From positions 1 through 64,000 of the forward strand of contig NW_022161757.1 in assembly GCF_008728515.1 (NCBI RefSeq): a DNA stretch of 64,000 bases. Direction: 5' to 3'. Origin of the DNA: Papio anubis. Its lineage: Eukaryota > Chordata > Mammalia > Primates > Cercopithecidae. The stretch's first letter is position 1. Each line of letters begins with the position of its first letter. Positions 22,021-33,853 of this stretch are shown piece after piece. The notes under the pieces are model-generated. The model was given only the letters and a program-made list of their open reading frames with translations. It ran no database searches and had not been told where the DNA came from. The position numbers and the translations under genes are program-made.

Positions 22021-22843
22021 TGTTATTATTATTAAGTACACATTAAACCTTGATCAACAGCACTCCACACAATAAAACCTTAACTGTAAAGAAACTTGGA
22101 TCACAACATATTAGACAAAGAGGAAAATCAGATCCTAACACACATACATAACCTGATAGAAGGAATTTAGTTTAAAAAATTAAAAGCAAGCCAAACAAAA
22201 CGTCCTTGTTAAGGTACATATTTAGCCCAATGCCTACGTAAATTCTACATTTGCTTCAGCAATGCTGTTCTTTGAGAAATGAGGTTCACAATGAAAACTC
22301 AGGCACACCACAGTATCATAAATTATTAAGGAAGAAAGCATTATCTTTTATACAATACCATTTTAGAAAGCTTCTCAACTACAAGAATTGGAAGAAAATA
22401 TTTTCTGCTTAAATTTCAGTTTGCTAGAACACTAACCCTAACATCACCTTTCCCGTTTGTCCCTCATCTGCACCCTGGCCCAACACACAGTCTGTCAGTT
22501 GTGATAATGGAATTGCTATCCATTTGGGGAGGGTTGGTGGAGACATCAATGATCAATTTAAGGATATGAGTTGCTAAATGATATTTTCTATGTTCTTTGC
22601 ACCTTAGTTCTTCATTCAAAGCCAATTAGGTAGGGGCACGTATGTAGGTGGTTACACGCCCCAGTGATGGGTTGGTAATGCTGTTGTTCTAATGATTGTT
22701 ACGCATAAATCTTCAGCAGATTTTTCCCTTGTGCTGTCTTAAGTTGTAGACATACTCTGTCTAAAACTTTATTCTTTTCATTATCCCCAGGCTTCTCTGG
22801 AAAAATAGATATGTTAAACTATAAATGACATTTGTGATCTTAC
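22021..22843. other. SHC4 intron flanking an exon
   Basis: No element recognised. Confidence 0.4.
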
Positions 22844-22963
22844 CTGTTGGTTGTCAAGATTCATCAGTGTGAGACTGCATGTTGAGATGGTCAGTTTTAT
22901 ATTCATTCCTGAAAACTGAAGATTACTTTTGCCAAGAACTGTTGATAGGAACTTAACTGGAGG
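22844..22963 (-). CDS. SHC4: SHC4 exon, PTB domain part 2
   Basis: This exon of 120 bases holds exactly 40 codons and is phase 0 at both ends. It begins PPVKFLSTVLGKSNL and ends LTLMNLDNQQ, which aligns along its length with the Shc1 PTB stretch around SSILGRSNLKFAG and LTVSTSSLNLM, the beta strands in the core of the domain. The acceptor follows a T-rich tract ending TTTAAAG, and the donor is GTAAGA. EID1 lies in the intron between this exon and 10609-10662, on the opposite strand. Several substitutions separate it from Shc1, as expected for the Shc4 paralogue. Confidence 0.92.
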
Positions 22964-23675
22964 CTTTAAAAATTAAAGAAGAAAAACAAAACACTGTCAG
23001 GAATTTTGTCACAGAATGAATGTTAATGTTTTTTAAATGTTAAAAATGAGTCAAAGTCCAAACTCTTCCTTTCTATTTTACCTTATATAAATCAAATGAA
23101 AGGGAATGATTTTTATTAAATAAACATGTTTTTAAAATTAGAATGCAGCAAATTCTTTATTAAGTAGTGAAATTTAGGCCCTCAGAACTTTCTCCTAGTT
23201 TCTCTCCTCCCCAGGTGCTGGGAGTGGACTCCTGCTTGAATGTAAACAAATTCCTGTGAGAGTTTAGACCAGCTGAACTCTTGCGTCCTTTTCAATACTG
23301 CAAATCTAAAAGAAGAAAAATTTGACAATCCACTGAATCTAACGCCACAGAAGGCATTGATGAACTCTCCAATTACACAACTGCTTCCTTCTCTGAAGCC
23401 ATCCCTGTTCCTCCCTCATCTTTCCCTTGCCAGAGTTAAAAAGTCCTCTCTACTAGTCTAATTGTTACCTTCAGATAATCATGATGCCTGAAATTCTAAC
23501 ATTGGGCATTCTTTTAGGTTAAATTGTTGTTTTCAGAAGGTCCTAATTGTTAAAATGAACAAATATTACTAGGAAGGCGTTAGCCCCTTCCACATTAACT
23601 CATTAATAAAGATGATTTACCAGAAATTACTAATAGAGATTTAGAAGAAGATCCTGAGGAAAGGGACATGTTTTT

Positions 23676-23755
23676 TTGTTTGTTTTGTTTGTTTGTTTGT
23701 TTTTTGAGACGGATTCTCATTCCGTCGCCCAGGCTGGAGTGCAGTGGCGCGATCT
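23676..23755 (-). mobile_element. Alu, extremely 5'-truncated, with perfect TSD
   Basis: Only about 55 bases of the Alu 3' end (GAGACGGATTCTCATTCCGT to GTGGCGCGATCT) and its A-rich tail are present. GGAAAGGGACATGTTTT at 23658-23674 recurs as GGAAAGGGACATGTTTT at 23756-23772, so it is a genuine insertion rather than a leftover. Confidence 0.9.
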
Positions 23756-23929
23756 GGAAAGGGACATGTTTTGATAGAAGTCAAAATTCTGGACCAGGCA
23801 TTTCTCAAGAAGAGGAGGTGTGGGGGTTTGGTGAAGAATCATGAGAGTAGGGGGTACCCAGGAATTATAAAGAAAAGCACTGGGGTCATATGTCCACAAA
23901 GGCATACCAACAGGGGGGCGAGAGGGTGG

Positions 23930-24145
23930 GCTGGTAGATTTCCTCAGGCAGAAATGCCACTTACTAACTGATGACCTTGGACAAATCACCTTTCTAAGCC
24001 TCAATTTCCTTTTATATAAAAAGTGGGGGAAAAAAAACAGTAGCCACATCATAAGGGCTGTTGTGAAGATTAAATAATAACTGGAGAACATTTAGCACAG
24101 TATTTGGCTAGGTACATGAGAGCTATTATTATTATTATTATTACT
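23930..24145 (+). mobile_element. MIR
   Basis: Clear MIR order: CTGATGACCTTGGACAAATC, TCTAAGCCTCAATTTCC, GGCTGTTGTGAAGATTAAAT, ending in an (ATT)n run at 24126-24143. Confidence 0.85.
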
Positions 24146-24401
24146 TATTTTTGCCCTTCCCAACATTAAAAATTCTAAGAAATAATTTGAGAGATTTAAA
24201 TGCTTTGATGGATGCTTGGATTAAGTCCTGAAATCCTCTGCTGGAAAGTGGACCAGTTGATGGAAATCAGTGATTCCTCAGCATATGAATCAATACTTTG
24301 AGGCAATCAGTGAAAACACAATTTGTTTCTGTCCTAGTTTTGCTCTCATTTGATTCATTCTGGAGCCATACCAAACTGTTAAACACACACTGTTGAAATT
24401 T

Positions 24402-24706
24402 TTTCTTTTTTTTTTTTTTGAGACGGAGTCTCACTCTGTCGCCCAGGCTGGAGTGCAGTGGCCGGATCTCAGCTCACTGCAAACTCCGCCTCCCGGGTTT
24501 ACGCCATTCTCCTGCCTCAGCCTCCCGAGTAGCTGGGACTACAGGCGCCCACCACCTCTCCCGGCTAGTTTTTTTTTCGTATTTTTTAGTAGAGACGGGG
24601 TTTCACCGTGTTAGCCAGGATGGTCTCAATCTCCTGACCTCGTGATCTGCCCGTCTCGGCCTCCCAAAGTGCTGGGATTACAGGCTTGAGCCACCGCGCC
24701 CGGCCG
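24402..24706 (-). mobile_element. AluYRa-type Alu (Old World monkey subfamily)
   Basis: Full-length, low-divergence Alu. The phrases CCGGATCTCAGCTCACTGCA, CACCTCTCCCGGCTAGTTTT and CAGGCTTGAGCCACCGCGCC are those of the AluYRa lineage of Old World monkeys. Target-site duplication CACTGTTGAAATTT occurs at 24388-24401 and 24707-24720. Confidence 0.93.
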
Positions 24707-24971
24707 CACTGTTGAAATTTAATGTACAGTTTTATTTTTAATTCCAAGCTCATTCTAAAATGTAGTGCAAACAATGTGAGGAAGGAGCCCTAAACCTCAC
24801 AGCTATCACCACATCATAAAGCTGACTCTTGGTCTACTTTCTTTGCTTCTTACACGGCTCTGGGCAAAGCGAGAGATTTTGTGTTCCCCGCAGTGATTTT
24901 ATTAACAGCAAGTTGTTCATTTGCTTCTCTAGAGTTTCTTTTCCATGCTAGTTTAAAAAATATTATTAAGC

Positions 24972-25287
24972 GGCCAATGCGGTGGCTCACGCCTGTAATC
25001 CCAGCACTTTGGGAGGCCGAGGTGAGCAGTTCACAAAGTCAGGAATTCGAGACCAGCCTGACCAACATGGTGAAACCCGTCTCTACTAAAAACACAAAAA
25101 TAAGCCAGGCGTGGCGGCGCGTGCCTGTAATCCCAGCTACTCAGGAGGCTGAGGTAGGAGAATCACTTGAACTTGGGAGGCGGAGGTCACAGTGAGCCTA
25201 GATCATACCACTGCACTCCAGCCTGGGCAATAGAGCAAGACTCTGTTGCTCAAAAAAACAAAAACAAACAAACAAACAAACAAAAAA
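24972..25287 (+). mobile_element. AluS-type Alu
   Basis: Full-length Alu from GGCCAATGCGGTGGCTCACG to a (CAAA)n tail. Confidence 0.95.
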
Positions 25288-25504
25288 TATATATATGAAA
25301 TACAAATTAAATTATAACACTATCTCATAGTTGAAAAGCATTTTGTTATCTGTAAAGAACTTTTGTATAAGTCATCTTAATTTTGTTCTCACCATAACCT
25401 TAATCTCGTGGGATATGCCCAAAATGTATTTATTATATAGGAGACAAAGTCTTTCATGCCATTATTAGAAATGTCCTAACAGTTAAAAGACCCATGGAAG
25501 AGAA

Positions 25505-25770
25505 AGGAGTGTAAAGCACACAGGATGGGCAGTGAGGCAACTGGAATTCAAGTCCCAGGTGTGATCCTAACTTGTCAAGGGACCTTAGACAACTCTGGAA
25601 CCCCCTCAATGTCTTTGTTTACAAAACAGGAGTAATACTATCACTTCCATTCTTCCACCTCTAGCCATGGGAGGTCTTAGGAGAATCAAACTTAGTATTA
25701 ATAATAAAGTATATGGAAATGCACAGTATACGGCGAAGTGCTAACAAACTGTAGTGATTATAATTACTAC
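25505..25770 (+). mobile_element. MIR
   Basis: Order of MIR motifs: AATTCAAGTCCCAGGTGTGA, CTTGTCAAGGGACCTTAGAC, TTTGTTTACAAAACAGGAGT. Confidence 0.7.
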
Positions 25771-26294
25771 TTTCAAAATGAATTTTGGCAATTTTGCTAC
25801 AGGATTTCTTCTTCAAGAAAGAGATAGGGGAGAAACTGTAGACCCCGGCCTTGGGAGAGGTCATTATGGGAATGAGAGGAGAAAGGAACAGAAAGGGGAG
25901 GCTGAGGATGGGATACTGACCAACTTTTACAAAAGAGTGGAGGCAGACCTGGCAGAAGTGCTTATCCATATTTTACAAAGAGAAAAGCATTAAGATAGGG
26001 AAACATTAATTGACTGTATCTGGGTCAATTTATTGGTACTGACATAGCAGCCTAGCTCTTCTTACTCTATATGGCATAGTCTCTCAGGAATCCCCAGTTC
26101 TTTCAGTTATTCATTAACTTTTAGACTTCAAAACTCATAGGAGATCATATAAATAGATAAATCATTTATCCATTAGCACTCCAAACTGCTAATGATGCAG
26201 TATCTAACAGACCTAAGGAATCAAACAAAGATCTGACTATATTCAACTGGCCCTACATCGTTTTTTGGCTCTCTCCCTGCAGGGCAGATGCTTG

Positions 26295-26510
26295 GCAAAA
26301 GGGCAGATAACATCGTGATTAAGTGTGTAGATGCTGGACCAGACTACCTGGGCTTGACCTAGCTCCTCCACACACTGACTGGGTCACTGAGCAAGTTACT
26401 TAACCTCTTGGGGCCTCAGTTTCCTCATCTGTAAAATGGGGACAAACAATAACACTTGTGGCTAGGTTTTTTGTGATGATTAACAAAGTATAAAAACCAC
26501 AGCATTCCAA
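26295..26510 (+). mobile_element. MIR, well preserved
   Basis: CTGGGCTTGACCTAGCTCCT, GAGCAAGTTACTTAACCTCT and CAGTTTCCTCATCTGTAAAA match the MIR core almost exactly. Confidence 0.92.
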
Positions 26511-26559
26511 AACTTATGGGATGCAGTGAAAACAGTGAGTGCTAGGAGGAAAAATCATA

Positions 26560-27985
26560 GATATAAACACTTTTATTAAAAAAGCAGAAAGATCTCAAGT
26601 CAAAAACCTAACATTGTAACTTAAGGAACTAGAAAAAAACAAAACCCAAAGCTAGTGGAAGCAAGGAAATCATAAAGATTAGAACAGAGATAAAATAGAG
26701 AATAGAAAAATAGAGAAAATTAATTAAACCAAAAGTTGGTTCTTCCAAAAGATCGGCAAAACTGGCAAACCTTTAACTAGATGAATTAAGGCAAAAAAGA
26801 GAAAAGACTCAAATTACTAAAATCAGAAATGAAAGTGAAGACATTACTACCAATTCTACAGAAATAAAAAGGATTATAAGAGACTACTGTGAACAATTGT
26901 ATGCCAACAAGTTGGAGAACCTAGATACAATGGACAAATTGCTAGAATACCTATCAAGACGAAATCATAAAGAAACTGAAAATGTGAATAGGCTTGGTGA
27001 GAATATGGAGAAATTAGAATCCTTGTGCATTATTGGTGGGAGTGTAAAATGGTACAGCTGCTGTAGAAAACAGTATGGTAGTTCCTCAAACAATGAAAAA
27101 ATAGAATAACCACATGATCCAGCAATTCTACTTCTGGGTGTATACCCAAAATAATTGAAAGGAAGGTCTCTAAAAGATTTTGTAACTCACGTTCATAGCA
27201 GCATTATTCATAATAGCTAAGCTGTGGAAGCAACCTAGTGTCCATCTACGGAAGAATGGATAAGCAAAATGTGGTCTATACATACAACGCAAAATTATTC
27301 AGCTATAAAAAGGAAGTAAATTCCGACATCTGCTATGACATGGATGAACCTTGAGGACATTATGCTAAGTGAATTAAGCCAGTCATAAAAGGCCCAATAC
27401 TGTATGATTCCACTCATATGTAGTATCTAGAGTACTCAAAATCATAGAGACAGAAAGTAGAATTGTGGTTGCCAGGGTCTGTGGAGATAGGGGACTGGGG
27501 AGTTACGGTTTAATGTGTAGAGTTTCAGTTTTGCAAGATGAAAAGAGTTCTAAAGATGGATGATGGTGATGGCTGCACAAAAATATGAATGTACTTAATA
27601 TCACTGAACTGTACACTTAAAAAGGGTTAAGATGAGGCTGGGAGTGGTGGCTCATGCCTATAATTCCAGCACTTTGGGAGGCTGAGGTGGGTAGATCACT
27701 TGAGGCCAGGGAGTTAGAGACCAGCCTGGCCAACATGGCAAAACCTCATCTCTACTAAAAATACAAAAATCAGCCAGGCATGGTGGCACATGATTGCAAT
27801 CCCAGCTACTCGGGAGGCGGAGGCATTGAGAATTATTTGAACCCCTGGGAGGCGGAGGTTGCAGTGAGCCGCTGGACTCCAGCCTGGGTGACAGAGTGAA
27901 ACCGTCTCAAAAAAAAAAAAAAAAAGGTTAAGATGGTAAAGTTTATGTTATGGATATTTTACCACAATAAAGTGGAGAGAAAAGA
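26560..27985 (+). mobile_element. Internally deleted L1 (L1M-type) carrying an Alu
   Basis: From 26560 to about 26985 the sequence is from the middle of L1 ORF2 (GTTGGTTCTTCCAAAAGATC, ACTGTGAACAATTGTATGCC). It then jumps to the 3' part of ORF2 (CATTATTGGTGGGAGTGTAA onward). The 3' end is interrupted by the Alu at 27635 and resumes at 27927 as GTTAAGATGGTAAAGTTTAT. No intact reading frame remains. Confidence 0.8.
27635..27925 (+). mobile_element. Alu inside the L1 3' end
   Basis: Full-length Alu. The target duplication is AAAAAGGGTTAAGATG before and AAAAAGGTTAAGATG after. Confidence 0.93.
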
Positions 27986-27999
27986 AAAGAAAAGAAAGG

Positions 28000-28062
28000 G
28001 GTAAAGTGCTGGAAAGAGTCCCTGGCACATATTAAGTACTCAATACATGCTAGCTATTGGAG
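28000..28062 (+). mobile_element. MIR 3' tail
   Basis: AGTCCCTGGCACATATTAAG followed by TACTCAATACATGCTAGCTA. Confidence 0.65.
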
Positions 28063-28394
28063 GAAACCAGCTGCTTTTCTGTTTTTCTCTGCAAGTGTAC
28101 TTTCCGGATAGATGATAGCCAGGTTTGCTTTGTTTTATTTTGGGATGGGGAATCCCTGCTCCTTAGATGAGAAAATCTTGCCTGTTAGTTGGAATCATCC
28201 AGTTGAAGCATTCTAATTAGAAATTATGAGAAGCAGGAAGAGGTTAGAGATTACTTTGGAACCATGGGTTCTGTGAAAGAAACTAGTCATAGGGAGTCCT
28301 TAATAGAATTTAAGAGCCATTTGTCAGAATGTTTCATATCATGTGGGTTCTCTGAGTCACTCTGGGTGACACTGGTTCAGCCCTATGTAATATA

Positions 28395-28587
28395 ATGAAG
28401 AATGATAACCGAAAACAGGGCAGAATGGTATAGAAATAGAACCCTAAGCTGGGAATCTGAAGACTTGGCTTCTACAGCTGGCTCTGACCTTAATCACCCT
28501 AGTGACTCAGACAAATACCATCTCTTGTCTCAGATTCAGTTTAGTAGCTGGCAAAATGAAAATGTTAGACCAGAAGATCTCTTTAAA
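28395..28587 (+). mobile_element. MIR-like SINE
   Basis: TGGTATAGAAATAGAACCCT, GGGAATCTGAAGACTTGGCT, CAGCTGGCTCTGACC, and an end with AGACCAGAAGATCTCT. Confidence 0.55.
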
Positions 28588-28597
28588 AACCCTTCTC

Positions 28598-28924
28598 GGC
28601 CAGGTGTGGTGGCTCACACCTATAGTCCCAGCACTTTGGGAGGCTGAGGTGGGCAGATCACGAGGTCAGGAGATTGAGACCATCCTGGCTAACACGGTGA
28701 AACCCCGTCTCTACTAAAAATACAGAAAAATTAGCCAGGCTTGGTGGCAGACGCCTGTAGTCCCAGCTACTCAGGAGGCTGAGGCAGGAGAATGGCGTGA
28801 ACCTGGGAGGCGGAGCTTGCAGTGAGCCAAGATTGCGCCACTACACTCCAGCCTGGGCGACAGAGCGAGACTCCGTCTCAAAAACAAAAAACAAAAAAAC
28901 AAAAAGCCAAACAAAACAAAAAAA
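28598..28924 (+). mobile_element. Alu (AluY/S-type)
   Basis: Full-length Alu from GGCCAGGTGTGGTGGCTCAC with a long CAAA-rich tail. Confidence 0.94.
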
Positions 28925-29039
28925 CCCCTACACTTAAACAGTCTGCAATTCTATATGATTTATATAGTTATCTTAAGAGCTTTTGCATCGGCCCTTTGGA
29001 CTTTTCAAACCAACAAAATATTCTAGGGCTCATAGCTTA

Positions 29040-29295
29040 ATAGCAATAATACTAGCTACCATTAACACAGAAAGTGTAATAGATGCCAGACGCTGTGGCA
29101 GGTAGTATGTAGACATCACTTCATTTATTTCTTACATAACCCTATAAAGTAAGTGCTATTTTCTCCCATTTTACAGATGAGTAAACCAAGGATCCAAGAG
29201 GTTAAGTGACTTGTCCAAGAGTACACCGTTTGTTGGTGGCTGAGGCAGGACTTCAATCCAAGTCTGTCTAACATCAAAACTTTCGCTTTCTTTCC
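29040..29295 (-). mobile_element. MIR
   Basis: Reversed MIR: TACTAGCTACCATTAACACA, TTCTCCCATTTTACAGATGA, GAGGTTAAGTGACTTGTCCA and GGCAGGACTTCAATCCAAGT. Confidence 0.9.
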
Positions 29296-29409
29296 ACAGG
29301 GAAAGCTACTCTACCCATGCGTTATTACCTCACCTTTACCGCTATCCATATTTATACTAGAAAACAGGCCAGGAAGCCTAAAAGGTCTAAAATGTTGTAA
29401 TGCAGAATA

Positions 29410-29570
29410 CATACATTATAAAATGTGGAAACTGGAAGGCACTAAACTGGTCATTTAGTTCAACTCCCTAACTCCACACTCCACAGGAAATAAGAACGGA
29501 GTCTCAGCAAGATGAGATTCCATGCTCCCTGGTCAGTAAGAGCCAAGTCCAGCACCCTACATTTCTGACA
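29410..29570 (-). repeat. Possible MIR-related old SINE
   Basis: GGAAGGCACTAAACTGGTCA followed by TTTAGTTCAACTCCCTAACT resembles a conserved mammalian SINE 3' part. Weak. Confidence 0.35.
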
Positions 29571-29808
29571 TAAAGCCCAGGGGCTTTCTCCCCTCTGCAG
29601 CTGGAGGCATCGCCACATCAGACAGCGTCAGGCAACTCGGAAAGATTTGAGGGACAAGAGTAGCTTTGAGTGCAGCTCTGATATCATGCCACCTAATAAA
29701 GGCCAGGCTGGACTTTGGGTCATACGGTGGGATGAACTAACAGCAATTTTCATACTCTCTTTGCCATCATGAGGGACACATAAGCAAGAAAACCACCGCA
29801 ACATTTAC

Positions 29809-29872
29809 CTTTCGCTTTTTAATGGCTCCATTTGCCCCGGGGACAGCTTCACACAGGCGACTTATTGCTTCC
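29809..29872 (-). CDS. SHC4: SHC4 exon, PTB domain part 1
   Basis: This 64-base coding exon is read on the minus strand. It starts with the last base of a split codon and continues with 21 codons: EAISRLCEAVPGANGAIKKR then K. The segment corresponds to the Shc PTB helix and loop with the signature EAI..CEAVPGA and a basic end. The acceptor reads TTCTTTAG and the donor GTAAAT. The upstream intron is phase 2 and the downstream intron phase 0. The PTB domain of Shc adaptors binds NPxY phosphotyrosine motifs on receptors and also acidic phospholipids. The next exon in transcript order is 22844-22963, about 6.8 kb away. Confidence 0.9.
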
Positions 29873-30890
29873 CTAAAGAACAGAAACCATACAAATAAAG
29901 ACTTAGCATACTACCTCCACACAGTAAGTGTTTAAGAAATGTTAGAAATTATCACGACCAAAAAGTACACATACATAATAGTGAGTCCAACACACATGAT
30001 ATTCTCCTAGCCCCACAGGAGGAAATGCTGTACTTACTCCTTCTGCAGGAAAACCTAGCAGCACCCTAATAGTGAGCAATCGCTTCACAACAAGGAGCTC
30101 CACTGTTCGCTTTTTTCATCTCTGTTTTTCCTTGGATTTTCAGATTTTGGTTTTTGTGTTGTTGATTTTTAACCAAAAAGGAGGGGCAGGGCATTGTCAT
30201 CTGGAAATACTTTGCAGTGTTACCTCTAGCAAAATCATCTCTGTAATGTTATGAATAAAAAGCTTCATAGTATCTCAGAACTAAAGACAATTAAATACAA
30301 AAATAACCTGACACTAGAGGAAATTTAAAAGGATCGGGAGAATGTTGAACTTCAAGGTGGTCTCAGATGGAGTTTTATTGACTAGGTTGCTGCTACAAGC
30401 CATTGAGCTTTCATGTAATTTCACAGAAGAAAAGAAATCAATATCAAATTTCCTCCTTTGCTTACTTTTCTGCCCTTCCTATATATTGCGCTTCCTGAGA
30501 GAAAGGCACCGCTAAAATAAGTAGTTGCTCCTTAATGGAAGTGGTGAAGGAACTGGCGCCCTCCTTTCCAGAAATGCAGTTAAAACTAAAAGCTTTTGTC
30601 TCTGGGACTCTGAGCATTCATAACTGCCCAAGCTTTCACTCTGTGTAATTTGAACCTTAGCCTTGTGGCTTTGAACACATATATTAAACTTTTCACAAGG
30701 CAAATGAAAATCTCTTCCGGATTCCCCAGAGATCATTGTTTAAATTAATAAACTATATTCTCACACACATGCACACCCCAACACACATACACATGCAACA
30801 CTATTATAGTTTTTATATATATTATATTTCACAATAGTATTTTCTATAGTTTAGATTCCCAAAGGAAGTGGGGAGACGTCAGAGAGAGGA
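29873..30890. other. SHC4 intron upstream of the first visible exon
   Basis: No Alu or L1. Contains a CA-rich patch at 30764-30796. The long upstream intron continues from here to the window end. Confidence 0.4.
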
Positions 30891-30904
30891 ATGCAAACCC
30901 ATTT

Positions 30905-31209
30905 TTGTTTTGTTTTGTTTTTGTTTTGAGACAGAATCTCGCTCTGTTGCCCAGGCTGGAGTGCAGTGGCACAATCTCAGCTCACTGCAAGCTCCGCCCC
31001 CCAGGTTCATACCATTCTCCTGCCTCAGCCTCCCGAGTAGCTGGGACTACAGGTGCCCAACAACACGCCCGGCTAATTTTTTTGTATTTTTAGTAGAGAT
31101 GGGATTTCACCATGTTAGCCAGGATGGTCTTGATCTCCTGACCTCATGATCTGCCCGCCTCAGCCATCCAGAGTGCTGGGATTACAGGTGTGAGCCACTG
31201 CGCCTGGCC
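30905..31209 (-). mobile_element. Alu with TSD
   Basis: Full-length reversed Alu. Duplication ATGCAAACCCATTT (30891-30904) and ATGCAGACCCATTT (31210-31223). Confidence 0.95.
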
Positions 31210-31751
31210 ATGCAGACCCATTTCAAAAACTACAGCTATGATAGGTTGTAGTGCAGAGCAATATTCTTCTAGAAAATACTTTTGAAAGATAATTAGAATT
31301 CCCAAATATTCTAGGCATTATTTTGCACTTATAAATGTATGTTTTAGCTCAGATAATTTTTTCTATATAAATGAAACTCTTCTTCAAGGTATTATCTTGT
31401 TAGATTTTTGCATAATTATCTGCAATCAAAGGATAGAATGGATCTTTGGTTAGCACATATTCTCAGGATTTCATATTTATTGTTTCTCTAGGATTCTATC
31501 CTTTGTTCTCCGGAGTCAAATAGAAGGATAACACAGAGAGTTGGGCTCTCTGGCTTGGTTGGTTGATTGATGTTTTGAGTCATCTTAATGATTACTCAGT
31601 AATTGATAAGACTCATAATTAATCCAAACTGGCACTGATACTGCCAAAATAGCTAGGCCAGGCACCCCACTATATTGACAGTATTTAATAACGAGGTATT
31701 ATAAGATAGGGCAGATCCTTTACTCCATGAGAGCGATTTGGATATTTTGGT

Positions 31752-31959
31752 CTAAAAATACAAAAAATTAGCCAGGCGTGGTGGCAGGCACCTGTAATCC
31801 CAGCTACTTGGGAGGCTCAGGCAGGAGAATCGCTTGAATCCGAGAGGTGGAGGTTGCAGCAAGCCGAGATCGCGCCATTGCACTCCAGCCTGGGCAAAAA
31901 GAACGAAACTCTGGTCTCAAAAAAAATAAATAAATAAAATAAATAAATAAATAAATAAG
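31752..31959 (+). mobile_element. Alu, 5'-truncated
   Basis: Starts at the middle linker (CTAAAAATACAAAAAATTAG) and ends in a (TAAA)n tail, so the left arm is absent. Confidence 0.93.
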
Positions 31960-32412
31960 TTGACTATAAATGATGTGAACTTAAAGTAAAAACAAAGGTG
32001 AATATTGATGCTGCCAAATATAATAACAACAATAATAATATAACAATAATTATATGCCAACTATAGTAACTTTTTATTAGAAGTTGTTACTTTTATATAG
32101 CAACTCATAATTTCATAAACTGTTTTCCCACACATTTGTTTTTTTGATTCTCACACCAAGGATCAATGTCTTCTAACAAAAAGTAATGCAGTGAATTTAA
32201 GTTGAAGGGAATACTTTACAGCATGAATATCTCTCAAGGAGGTTTTAAAAGGATGAACCTTCCTGGAAGGGAGGGGATTAGAATTTCCTGACAGACAGAA
32301 GAACATAGGTGAAGACACCAAAACACAAAGTATCATGATATGAGGGGAATTACAGGTACTTTCATATTGCTGGAGCATAACATATGGTAGAACAAGAGTG
32401 AATATGAACTAA

Positions 32413-32635
32413 GAGATAAGAGTCTAAATACTGTTTCTGTGAAGTGCCGGACAGTAAATATTTCAGACTTTGCTCTTTTGCAAGTACTCAACTCTGCTAT
32501 TGTAGTGCAAAAAGCAGCCTCAGACAATATGTAGACAAGTGAGCATGGCTGTGTTCCAACAAAACTTTATAGAAACTGGTGGCTGGCCAGATCTGGCCTA
32601 TGGGCCACAGTTTCTTGACCCGTGGATCCGATAAT
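32413..32635 (+). mobile_element. Non-autonomous hAT-Charlie element
   Basis: GACAGTAAATATTTCAGACT, CTACTGCT-like core and AACAAAACTTTATAGAAACT, closing with GGCCAGATCTGGCCTATGGG. It belongs to the family starting GGCAAACTTTTTCTGTAAAG, also seen at 39818. Confidence 0.75.
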
Positions 32636-32903
32636 TCACACAAAAGGAGAGAGAAATCATTCGTTTTTTTAAGATGGGAAAATATTCACATTCATTATAA
32701 TTTTAAAATTGAAAATTAAAACAACAAGATACTTCACTCATTAAATTAGGGAAAAAAAATACAAAACCCAGTGTTGGAAAAGATGGGAAATATTCTGCTT
32801 TAGGCATATTTATCCATTGCCAGGGGCCTCGGTTAGTATTAATACAATCTTTCTAGAGAGAAATTTGGTAAAAGTTGACAAATGTCAAAATTTCTCAGAG
32901 CAT

Positions 32904-33033
32904 GGGCGGGGCGTGGTGGCACACACCTGTAGTCCCAGCTACTTGGGAGGCTTGCTTGAGCCCAGGAGTTCAAGGCTGCAGTGCCACTGCACTCCCACCT
33001 GGGTAACAGAGCGAGACCCTGTCTCTAAAAACA
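32904..33033 (+). mobile_element. Alu monomer (right-arm/FRAM-like)
   Basis: GGCGGGGCGTGGTGGCACAC to GAGACCCTGTCTCTAAAA in only 130 bases, with a deletion between the linker and the GCTTGAGCCC segment. Confidence 0.8.
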
Positions 33034-33853
33034 ATTTGTTTAAATAATTTATTACAGCCTTTGACAAGGTGGGGAGAAGCCTGTATTGGGATAGCATTGA
33101 GTATATAAGTAAAAGAAACACTTAACATAAGAAACCAACCCAAAGTCTTGCGATATAGAGATAAAACATATCAAAATGGATATTGCCACTTGGACTATAG
33201 AAATATGAAGAAGTCTACAGAAATTAGTGTGAAAAAGTAGAACTTGTAACAGTATGTACACATTAGTAGCAGCTATATCAAATTAATCCTGTGTAAATAG
33301 TAATGTAGAAAAAGCTTATGAACTATGGCTTGGTTTTAGGTGTTTTTTTATGTGTGTGGTTTGCTATTTCGTTTCTGATTCTACTGGTGTTTAGATATAA
33401 ACAAGGTAAACAATGTTATGTTTTACTTTCATTGTGCACTTGATTGGATAAGTAATCCTTTAAAATATTGAAAATAATGCACAGTAAGTTCCTTCAGCAG
33501 GAGTTTTGCTAGTGTGAGGCAAAGGTGTTGAGATGTGAAGGCACATCAAAAATGTCCCAATGGAGAGGCGACAGCCATAGAGAGATGGGACAATGTTCGT
33601 GTTATGGATACTAACAGGTGTTCTTTACTTCTCTCTCTGCTCCCATTCCAGCTTAGCTTTTAACCCCTCCATCTTTGTAGCCACTAAATCCATATTTCCT
33701 TTTTCAGTTTTTTTTAATAGAGCTACCTGTTTCTATTCCCAAAAGTTTCAAAAAGATAAAAAATCTTGAGTGCATTTAGTAAAGCCTTTTAGAATGGTAC
33801 ACCTTGCAGTAACAGCGAGCCCAAGCTTCAGTGAAAGAACAGCCCCCATTTAT

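Noticed and set aside
30868..31149. Open frames typical of exonised Alu
   Set aside because: They translate reversed Alu sequence. Similar frames occur over nearly every minus-strand Alu in the window.
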